A DNA stretch of 64,000 nt from Cyclina sinensis. Taxonomy: Eukaryota > Mollusca > Bivalvia > Venerida > Veneridae. The notes under the pieces are model-generated. The model did not search any database, had not been told where the DNA came from, and saw only the letters and a list, made by a program, of their open reading frames with translations. Shown one piece after another: positions 51,001 to 63,000 of this stretch. The stretch spans positions 682,001-746,000 of the forward strand of contig JAAONU010000001.1 in the NCBI GenBank assembly GCA_012932295.1. The letters run 5' to 3'. Position 1 is the first letter of the stretch, and every line of letters starts with the position of its first letter. The position numbers and the translations under genes are program-made.

Positions 51001-54000
51001 AAAATATTCAAAGGTCACGCTTATGGACCAGTATTCAACTTTTTTTCTCATATATCACAGACACTTTAAAAATCTTTTTTTTTTTTATTATATCAAGACC
51101 TGTTTTACTGCCCATAATATCACCATCAAGAATAAAAGAAATCACCGTGAACACATTTTTGGCGCAGTTATATTTTCTTACTTTGAATCCTCTTCAAAGT
51201 GTTTGTTTTGATAAACTCGCAGTTAGGTTTTAAGCTTGGTCGCAATAGACAAGGTCACCAGCATAAATGAATAGAAAAACTTGCAGTAAGTCTAAAATCA
51301 CACCCATTTAATCACGAAACTTAGTAATAATGTTTGCCTTGATCTTAAATAAATGTTTCTAGTAAGTATGTAAAATTAAACTTAGATCACTAGCTTATAC
51401 TGTTAGAAAACATTGCAGATACTCTACAGGTCACATGTTTTACCGTTTCTTCATAAATTTTTTTGAAAATGTTTTTAATTGGTCATAAACTAAGTCATCT
51501 GGTCTGATCAGAGAAAACCCCTATGAACAAACCAGATCACATTTTTGCCGAATCTTTTTGAAACTTGCTCGTTTTTGTGTTTATGATCTCTAGAATGATA
51601 GTAAAATCATGCAGTATTTGGTCATAACCAAGATCGATACATACTCCAGTGGAAAAATTTGGAACATACTAAAAGTTTTTTGTTGTTTTTGTTTTTTCAC
51701 AATCTTTTTTGGTAAGAACGGGTTATTTGACAATCACCTGGTTGAGGGTCATGTTATGTCATGTTAGAGTTATATCAACATCACCAGCTCAGATCAGTTG
51801 AAAACTTTAGGTGTCACATTTAAGCATATCACAAAAGCATATCTCCCTGCACAGTCAAAAAGTAGAGAAGAAAAGACAGCATAAATTTATATATAGGTCA
51901 ATGAAAAAAAGACACCAACGAAAATGAGAACCCGAGGGGTTACCACTTTGTAACGGTCAGTATCAAAACACTTGCTGAGGGGGTTAAAACTTGGTAAAAT
52001 CATTTGTTTTAGTGATTAATGAATGATAGGAATCTGGGTCTTGAATGGCAAAAAACAAGGTCACTAGCTGAGATCATGGAAGAAAGCTATTTGATAACAC
52101 TAAAGGTCTAACATTTGTCCTAATTGATGCTAAACTTGGTCAGACTATTGTTTGTTTGTTTTTTATAAAATATTTTGGAAAACTTGATTCTGTGACTTAA
52201 ATCTTCTATGCCTATAAAAGCAATAACTGCACATTTACAGGCCTTTAAGGTTTGTATATGAAGACAACGAAGAGAAATCTAAAAATTCATATTTGTGTCA
52301 CAAACATTTTGTGGTCCTTTCGCAAACAATGAAGATTTAATGTATCATGAAACCTTTGAATAGAATTATATTGCCTGTGGTTTTCAACTGAACTGTCATT
52401 CCTTTCTGTTGCACAGAACATATATAATTTAACAGTTTTAATTCTGTGTAAGTTTTGTTTACATGTACACATATGTGCGAATTCTTTTATAGGTGAAGAG
52501 ATTGTAAAGAAAGATAATGACGGATATGAAGGTAATTTGAACTTTGAAAATCAAAACTATTTCTTTTGCCTAACGGACAAATGATATTGGTTTATCCATA
52601 ATATAGAAAAATATCAGTATATTAGTTTTTAAAATCTTACATTTTTTAAGCATAAAACATAGATATGAGACACACAGGCCTGATGCAGAAATAAGAGAAT
52701 ACAAATACTGCTTTTGACCAGTTGTACAATGTATCATAACGAAACCTGAAATGTTGAATGTGAATGTTTGCTAGTGTGGGGCTAAAACAAAGAATGTTTG
52801 ATAGTGTGGGACTAAAACAAAGTATGTTTGAAAGGGATAGCAATGTTGAAAATAAATGCTTCAAAAAGCATGTCTTACCTTTGAATAAATTAGACATATT
52901 ACAAGGTTAACCAGTCTTATCATAAATGGGTTTCAGTAGTTAAAGGTCATGTGCCACGACTTTAGCAACATTGTCTATTCAAAATAATCATATCGTACTG
53001 ATTTAAATGGTTTATTACAAAATTATGAAAATATTGCTTTTGATAAGAAAAAAATGTGTTTTTGGTGATCGGTTGTATCCGTTTCGACATCGGTAGCTTC
53101 CGCCGCAATTTGTTGCTGTGACGTAGATTTATCCCTACTGTACGAGCCAGTAGTGCAGAAATTACACTGCTCATAACGCATCCGTTTTAAAATGCAAAAA
53201 TAACACTAAACCACAAGTGCAAGAAACACAAAAAAAGCACACTTCCAAAAATAACATACTATGAATTGTAAATTATATAAAAATCTGTGATTAGTTTTCG
53301 AATTTTATAACTTAAATCAAACTTTGTACCGGGAGAACGGGTTGTAATTTTACCTTAGCAAAGAATGTGATTAATAAATATCCCATTTCTTCCAAGTTGT
53401 GGTTCTACATAAAACTATCTCCGCCACGTTTTAATATGTTGTGTAACACTTTCTCACTTGATTATTACGTCATTAACAAATTCTTTGTCATTGAGGTGTA
53501 GTAAAATTGAAGTGAATTTATGTGCCCTAATGCGTTAACATTTGTTTCACTGGAATGGAAATTTACACTACAGTGTATTTTCACGTTGGAATATTGTTTA
53601 AAAAATAATTATATGACATCTCAATCAAGCAGAAATTAGTGTCTGCTTATAAATTAATATCCAATGAAATGCCAAAGATCCATAAATCACGTCTTATACT
53701 GTGGGATTTATGCAAATTAACCTACCCAAATGGGACCCTTGTATATTATGTATAGCTGTCAAAACAAAGAAATTAACTTTTTTATGACCCAATCAATGTT
53801 ACAGTTGAGACAATATGCAAAATTTAATGGCAAGTGATCTTACCAATTGATTGAATTACTTTTTATCAGTCACACTTGTAAAAACATTATGTAATAGTTG
53901 CTTCCAATAATCATGTCTCAATGGTTTTACTTAAGTAGCTTCCATGCAGTTAAATATTTTAATTAGATAATTAGATGTATTAGATCTATTCATGATGAAA

Positions 54001-57000
54001 ATAAAAATCATTCGACGTCTAAATGTGAACAATTAACCAAAAAAATGTGTTTGTGTTATGATTTTGACATAGCTTTTAGATCTTCTTCTTACCCTATTAT
54101 TTGTTCTTTGATCATTGTTGTTTTGTTTTCAAAAAAATTCTAGAATGAATAAGCAAAAAGAAAAAAGATATGCATTTATAATGAAAAAAATCATAGATCT
54201 AGTCAAAGATTTCTTACACGTACCTCAAGCGAAATATATCACAGACAAATAAGCAACACATCATTTTAAAGAGAACGTTTTAATGGAAAAAATGGAATTA
54301 GCTAATCAAGTCTTGAAAAAAAAACTGCATGGAATAAAAATGAGCGTGTTCAAAATCTTTTTGGATCAGTTACTTGAAAAATATCTCTAGATATTTTCAC
54401 TGATGTATCTTTTAATTCTATAACCCTAATTAAACTAGCCTCTATATAAATTTTACTCCTTGGCTTCGTAATTCCATCAAAATTTCAAATGATTTATTTA
54501 AACAATCTTTAATGTATAGTCATGATTTTAGTTTAACTTGTTCAATTTTGTTTTTTACTTTTTTTCGGTCTACATTTTCACTTTCCATAATCATTTTTAA
54601 GTTTTTGTTAACAATCCAGGCAGCTGTGTCAAGTGGCAAGGGATAAATGTGCGTCACTTCCGGTTTCGCGTGTGACAGGTGCCCGCGACCAAGTGCGTAA
54701 AATATGGATTTTTATTTACTTTAAAAACATCTTTAAGATGAAAATTACCTGAAGAAATTTGTAAAACTGTCATAGTTACATATATTTTTTTCGCTCATAT
54801 GAAAACTTCGAGGTCAAAAATTGGTGTCGCATGACCTTTAAAGGTATTTTTCAGCACCAGTTTCTTCGTTGAAAAAGAAAAACAATTCCTACTCTGAGAA
54901 GCAAAGCGGTGAGTTTTTTTAAAACAAAACTGTATTGAGATGAACAATTAGACTAAGGTAATATAGAAATAAATCTGTGAACTACTGTAATACTTTTTAA
55001 ACTATAGAGAAAATATTAACTTTAAATAATATTTGCGGAAAATAATCATTGACCTTGTTTTAATAATATTTTGTCAGTGTTGTTTTTGTCTTTTTTTCAT
55101 GCAGTTGTACAGAATTTGACGGGTTAAATGAATTTGATATTTGGTTGCAACTAACTGAGATGTTTTTGGGGAAAACTAAAAAAAATCAGGAGACATAAAT
55201 AAATACAATTATTAGATTTGTTTCTTGTAAATAAGAGTGTCTTTTTTAATGTTACCTAAAAAAAGCTTGAATGTTGCATACAGAACATGAATATTAACTG
55301 AGAAATTTTATCGGCGATTCTCAATGTTTAGTTATTGTTTAATATATAATCCATTTGTTGAATGATTTTAAAGTTGGAAAAAATCTCGCACAGGAGCTTT
55401 ACTTACTCGGGTTACCAATTTTTTATTTTGTGGACTGTTATTACGTGTTTACGTTCGGCACTGTTTCTGCTTGACCTGTATTTGTCAACTTTCAGAATAA
55501 AAAAACTTAGCACTTTGGCGGAAAAAGGTTTTGAGTAATTTTGTTAACATATGTTAACATATCTAATACGTTATGGAATTCCTTATAATATGAAAGCGGT
55601 TATTCGACATACGTGCAAATTATTTATATTAAACATGTAGTAATGTAAACTCCGCTAAAACTTAGGTATATATATATATTGTTATCCCTCAGCATCGACA
55701 CATACCAGTCTTTGATATATTAAAGAAACGAAATTTGATAAACAGAATCGAACATATAAAATACTCGTTCTACGAAAGGTTCTCATTGAAGTCTCTTATA
55801 TAAATTTAAAATTATACTTCTTTTTCCTAGCATGATTAAAATGAATTTTGCTTTTTGTTCAGCAGAAGTAAACAGTAATTATTTCTTAATAGATATCAAT
55901 TTGGAATACATATTTAGAATATTTTAGCCCCCGATTTTCTCTTCTGGTATTGTTGTACATGACTTAGTAAAATTTGCATTACCTTGTAGATCAAATGGTT
56001 GTAACAAAGTCAGCAAATCAAGTATATGACGGTAAGTTTAGATATTTTCCAGGCTAGATGTCTTGAATACATGTAAGTATAGGAAGCATAAGCGCCTAGT
56101 GTAACTGCAAAACATATAAAGGAATTTATATTTAAATGTTCTACATAGGCACCTCAGCTAAAATGTGCAACGTTATGTAATATATATCCATTGTTTTTTT
56201 CAAATTAAAATATCATGTAATGGTTTTGAAGGTGTGGTATACTGCTGTTTTTATAAATGGTTTCTTCTTATTATTGTTGTATAAAACACATGTATTAGGC
56301 ACACCTGAGCGCAGGTTGCTTAGCATGAGCTTGTGACGATCTATATCAGTCTTCCATCGTGTGACTTAGGTCGTCATTGTTTGTCTTACTTTCACAACAC
56401 TTGCTCAGACTATTTGCCCTCCACGAGAAGGTCGTCATTTGAGTTGAAAATTCTAGGTCGTTAGCCTTGAGAACATATTTTGAGGCCATATCTTTGCTTG
56501 TCAGAAATATTACTTAAAATGTTTGTCTTGATATCGCTGAAGGGTTTGAAAATGGGTCACATTTCATTAATTAAGTATCATTCTAGATATGTGAAACACA
56601 TCATGGACACTCGAAAGTTACGTTCTTGACTCAATCTTCATGAAGCCTGCTCAGAATGTTTCACTTTTAGGACGTTATGTTGGTTCAAATGTGATATTAA
56701 ATAGTTTACAAGGGTCAAAGGTGACCACTCTAGAGGTCATGGTGTTGGCCCATTATTTATGTATATTTGTTTCTAATATGTTATAAACACTATTAACTGA
56801 ATTTACTTTTCGCCAAAAAAAAAAAAACAAAGTTATCAGCCAGAATATAAGGAGAAATCTTGAATTCTGTTGAAAACACATTATTAAAACAATTTTCTAT
56901 TTGTTTTGAATTTCACCTAAAGTGTTTTTCACGATATTATTTCAAATAAGTTTTAATCTGTTTCACAACTGATCAGAATCTAGGTCACTAGTTCAAAACT

Positions 57001-60000
57001 TTTAAAAAGTATAGACGTACCTCCTTAATTTTCATAAAACTTTGTCATTATTTGCCGTGATGTCTTATAAAAGTGTTAGATACCTTAATTTGTTACCTCG
57101 AATATCATTTTTTCCCTCTGAATGAATGTGGCATTATCTTTTTTCGACAATGTTATCGTATTAATTCACTGTTAATCCGTTGACATGTTTCAGAAACAAT
57201 GACTGTTATCTCTTATTTTTCAACAAAGCTGTTAATAAATTATATATGTTTCAGTACCAGTGTCTAAATTGAGTGAGAAACGCAGTCTAAATTCAGATAT
57301 ACACAGCAGTAAGTTTTTTGTTGTTTTTGTTTTTGCACAGTCTTTATATTTGGTAAGAACGGGTTATTTGACAATCTCCTGGTTGAGCGTCATGTTATGC
57401 CATGTAAGAGGTATGTCAACATCACCAGCTCAGATCAGTTAAAACATTATGATCACTTTAGTTGTCATATTTTAGCTATTTCATATAAAAAGGTGAAAAC
57501 GCATATCACAGCAAAAACAACCGTCAGAAAACACAATCTCCCTGCACAGTCAAAAAGTAGAGAAGAAAAGACAGCATGAATTTATATAAAAATCAATAAA
57601 AAAGACACCAACGAAAATGAGAACCCGAGGGGTTACCACTTTGTAACGGTCAGTATCAAAACACTTGCCGAGGGGGTCAAAATTAGGTAAAATCATTGAT
57701 AACACTAAAGGTCTAATATTTGTCCTAATTGTCGCTTAACTTGGTTAGACTATTGTTTGTTTGTCTGTTGTTTTTGTTTGTTTTTTTTTTATAAAATATA
57801 TCGGAAAACTTCATTATCTCGCTAAAATCTACTATTTCTATAAAGACATTAACTGCACATTAACAGTCCTTTAAGTTCTAAATATGAAGACAACGAAAAG
57901 AAGTCTAAAATTTCATATTTGTGTGATTAGGGTCACAAACATTTTGTGGTCCTTTCGCAAACAATGAAAATTTGATGTCTAATGAAAACTTTGAATAGAC
58001 TTATAGTGCCTGTATTTTTCAACTGAACTGTCATTCCTTTCTGTTACATAGAACTTATTTAATTAAACAGTTTAAATTCTGTGTAAGTTTTGTTTACATG
58101 AACACATAAGTTCGAATTCTTTTGTTGGTAATGAGATTGTAAAGAAAGATAATGACGGATATGAAGGTAATTTCAGCTTTGTTAATCAAAACATATATTT
58201 ATTTTGCTTAACGGACAAATGATATTTATGGTTTATACATAATGTAGAATATATACTTAGCTTGAAGACCGACTCCGTCACGATGTATGAAAAACCTTTA
58301 CAAATAATGAATACATTATTTCTAAAATCCAAGGAATCTGTAAGACATGTCGGATTTTTATAAAAACTAGTTACTTGTGTTTATTTTGAGTGCTTGAGCG
58401 ATTTTTTTTGTTTTATTTACTCATTTGATTTTATTTTAAATTTAACCATTGACTTCACATTTAATTACACTCAACAGAACATCGGTAGCTGTATATCAGT
58501 AATTAGTATTTAAAATCTTAGATATTTTAAGCATAAAACATAGATATGAGACACAAAGGACTGGTACAGAAATAAGAGAGTACAAATACTGCTTTTGACC
58601 AGTTGTACAATTTATCATAACGAAACCCGAAATGTTGAATGTGAATGTTTCATAGTGTGGGGCTAAAACAAAGAATGTTTGAAAGGGATAGCAATAGTGA
58701 AAATAAATGCTTCAAAAGTCATGTCTTACCTTTGAATAAATGAGGCATATAACAAGGTTAATCAGTCTTATCACAAATGAGTTTCAGTAGTTAAAAATAT
58801 TTTTCAGCACCAGTTTCTTCGTTGAAAAAGAAAAACAATTCCTACTCTGAGGATCAAAGCGATGAGTTTTTTTAACAAATCTGTATTGCGAGAAACAATT
58901 AGACTAAGGTTAATAAAGTGATAAATCTGTGAACTACGGTAATAACTTATTAACTATAGAGAAAATATAAACTTTAAATAATATTTGCGGAAATGATCTT
59001 TGACCTTGTTTTAACAATATTGTGTCAGTGTTGTTTTTGTCTTTATTTTTTCATGCAGTTGTACACAATTTGACAGGTTAAATGAATTTGATATTTGGTT
59101 GCAACTAAATGAGATGTTTTGGGGAAAAACTCAAAAGGAATAAGGAGACATAAATAAATACAGTTATGAGATTTGTTTCTTGTAAATAAGATGTTTTTTT
59201 AATTTTACCTGAGAAAAGCTTGAATGATGCATACAGAACGTGAATATTAATAGAGAAATTTTATCGACGATTCTCAATGTTTAGATATTGTTTTATATAT
59301 AATCCAGTTCTTAGTGTTCTTAAAGTTGGAACAAAATCTTGCACAGGGGCTTTACTTACTCGGGCTACCATTTTTTTGTGGATTGTTATTACGTGTTTAC
59401 GTTCGGCACTGTTTCTGCTTGACCTGTATTGAATTCTAAATTGTCAACTTTCAGAATAAAAAAAAAAGCACTTTGGCGAAAAAGGTTTTGAGTAGTTTTT
59501 GAAGATATCTAAAACGTTATGGAATTCCTTATAATTTGAAAGCGGTTACTTATTCGAAATATATGCAAACTATTTTTATGAAACATGTCGTAATAAAAAC
59601 TATTTTACAGAAACGAAATTAGATAAACAGAATCGGACATATAAAGGACTCGTTCTACAAAAAAGTAAGCACAGCAGGCTCTCATTGAAGTCTGTTAGAT
59701 AAATTACAAATTATAAATTATTTTATTTGCATGATTTAAATGAATTTTGCCTTTCGTTCAGCAGAAGTTAAACAGTAATTATTTCTTAATGGATATTTAT
59801 TTGGAATACATATTTAGATTTTTTTAGCCGTCCGATTTTTTCTTCTGGTATTGTTGTACATGACTTAGTAAAATTTGCATTACCTTGTAGATCAAATGGT
59901 TGTAACGAAGTCAGCAAATCAAGTATATGACGGTAAGTTTAGATATTTTCCAGGCTAGGTGTCTGGAATACATGTACGTACGGGAAGCATAAGCACCTAG

Positions 60001-63000
60001 TGTAGCTGCAAAACATACAAAGGAATCTATATTAACATGTTCTACATAGGCACCTCAGCTAAAATGTGCAACGTTATGTAAAATATATCCATTGTTTTCT
60101 TCAAATGAAAATATCATTTACTAGTTTATGAAGGTGCGTTTACTGCTGTTTTTATAAATGTTTTCTTCTTATTATTGTTGTATAAACAGATGTGTTAGGC
60201 ACACCTGAGCGCAGGTTGCTTAGCATGAGCTTGTGACGATCTATATCGGTCATCCATCGTGTGACTTAGGTCGTCAATATTTTCACAACACTTGCTCAGA
60301 CTATTTGCCCTCTACGAGAAGTTCTTCATGTGAGTTGAAAAAGCTAGGTCATTAGCCTTGGGAACATTTTGAGGCCATATCTTTGCTTGTCATAAATATT
60401 ACTTGAAATATTTGTCTTGATATCGCTGAAGGGTTTGAAAATGGGTCAAATTTCGTTGATTAGGTAACATTCTAGATATGTGAAACACATCATGAACACT
60501 CGAAAGTTACGTCCTTGACTCAATCTTCATGAAATCTGCTCAGAATGTTTCGCTTTTGGGACGTCATGTTGGTTCAAATGTGATATTAAATAGTTTACCA
60601 GGAACAAAGGTGACCACTCTAAAGGTCATAGTTTTGGCCCTTTATTTATGTATATGTGGTTCTAATGATGTTACAAACACTATTAACCGAATTTACTTTT
60701 CACCAAAAAAAAGTTATCAGCCAGAATATAAGAAGAAATGTTGAATTCTGTTGAAAACACATTATTAAAGCAATTTTCAATTTGTTTGGAATTTCACCTA
60801 AAGTGTTTGTCACGATATTATTTCAAATAAGTTTTAATCTGTTTCATAACTGAATAGAATCTAGGTCACTAGCTCAAAACTTTTTAAAAGTATAGAGGTA
60901 CCTCATTAATTTTCATAAAACTTTGTCATTATTTGCTGAGATGATCTCATAAAAAGTTTTTGATATCTTGATTTGTTACCTCGAATATAATTTCTTTCCT
61001 CGAAATGAATTTGGCATTATCTTTTTTCGACAATGTTAATATTAATTCACTGTTAATTCGTTGACATGTTTCAAAAACTATGACTGTAATCTCTTATTTT
61101 TTAACAAAGCTGTTAATCAAATTATATATGACTGTTTCAGTACCAGTGTCTAAACTGAGTGAGAAACGCAATCCAAATTCAGATATACATAGCAGTAAGC
61201 TTTTGTTTTGTTTTTGTTGTTGCGCAATCTTTACATTTGGTAAGAACGGGTTATTTGACAATCTCCTGGTTGAGGGTCATGTTATGTCATGTTAGAAGTA
61301 TATCAACATCACCAGCTCAGATAAGTTGAAAAAATTATGATCATTTTAGGTGTCATATTTTAGCTATTTCATATAAAAAAGTGAAAACGCATATTACCTC
61401 GAATATAATTTCTTTCCTCGAAATGAATTTGGCATTATCTTTTTTCGACAATGTTATCGTATTAATTCATTGTTAATTCGTTGACATGTTTCAGAAACTA
61501 TGACTGTAATCTCTATTTTTCAACAAAGCTGTTAATCAAATTATATATGTTTCAGATTTTTGTAGCCGTCCGATTTTCTCTACTGGTATTGTTGTACATT
61601 AGTTAGTAAAAATTGCATTACCTTGTAGATCAAATGGTTGTAACGAAGTCAGCAAATCAAGTATATGATGGTAAGTTTAGATATTTTCCAGGCTAGATGT
61701 CTTGAATACATGTACGTATAGGAAGCATAAGCACCTAGTACAAAACGTACAAAGAATTTATATTAACATGTTCTACGTACGCACCTCAGATAAGATGTGC
61801 AACGTTATGTAATATATATCCATTGTTTTCTTCAAATAAAAATATCATTTACTGGTTATGAAGGTGCGTATACTGCTGTTTCTATAAATGTTTTTCTTCT
61901 TATTATTGTTGTATAAAACAGATGTATTAGGCACACCTGGGCTTGTGACGATCTATATCGGTCTTCCATCGTGTGACTTAGGTCGTCAATGTTTGTCTAA
62001 CTTTCACAACACTTGCTCAGACTATTTGCCCTCTATGAGAAATTCGTCATGTGAGTTGAAAAAAGCTAGGTCGTTAGCCTTGGGAACATTTTGAGGCCAT
62101 ATCTTTGCTTGTCAGAAATATTACTTCTAATGTCTGAAGTGTTTGAAAATGGGTCACATTTCGTTAATTAGTTAACAATCTAGATATGTGAAACACACCA
62201 TGAACACTCGAAAGTTACGTTCTTGACTCAATCTTCATGAAACCTGCTCAGAATATTTCGCTTTTGGGACGTTATGTTGGTTCAGATGTGATATTAAATA
62301 GTTTACCCACTCTTAAGGTCATAGTATTGGCCCATTATTCATGTATATTTGTTTCTAATGATTTTACAAACACTATTAACCGAATTTACTTTTCGCCAAA
62401 AAACAAAGTTATCAGCCAGAATATAAGGAGAAAGCTTGAATTCTATTGAAAACACATTATTAAAGCAATTTTCTATTTGTTTGGAATTTCACCTTAAGTG
62501 TTTGTCACGATATTATTTTAAATAAATTTGAATCTGGTTAACAACTTATCAAAATCCAGGTCACTAGCTCAAAACTTTTAAAAAGTATAGAGGTACCACC
62601 TTAATTTTAATAACACTTTGTCATTATTTGCCTTGATGATCTTATAAAAGCTTTTGATATCTTAATTCGTGACCTCGAATATCATTTCTTTCCTCGAAAT
62701 GAATTTGGCATTATCTTTTTTCGACAATGTTATTGTATTAATTCACTGTTAATTCGTTGACATGTTTCAGAAACTATGACTGTAATCTCTTATTTTTCAA
62801 CAAAGCTGTTAATCAATTATATATGTTTCAGTACCAATGTCTAAATTGAGTGAGAAACGCAATCCAAATTCAGATATACATAGCAGTAAGTTTATTGATA
62901 TTAATTAAAGTAAACAGAGTAACACAAGCTTTATATACAAAATTGTTTGTTGTGGAAAATTGTTATCTATCATTCAGGGAAAATGGTACTTGTCATGTCC

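Noticed and set aside
57260..57579. Longer frames running through module D into its intron
   Set aside because: They overrun a good GTAAGT donor; only the 54-base exon is supported by its copies at 61141 and 62832.
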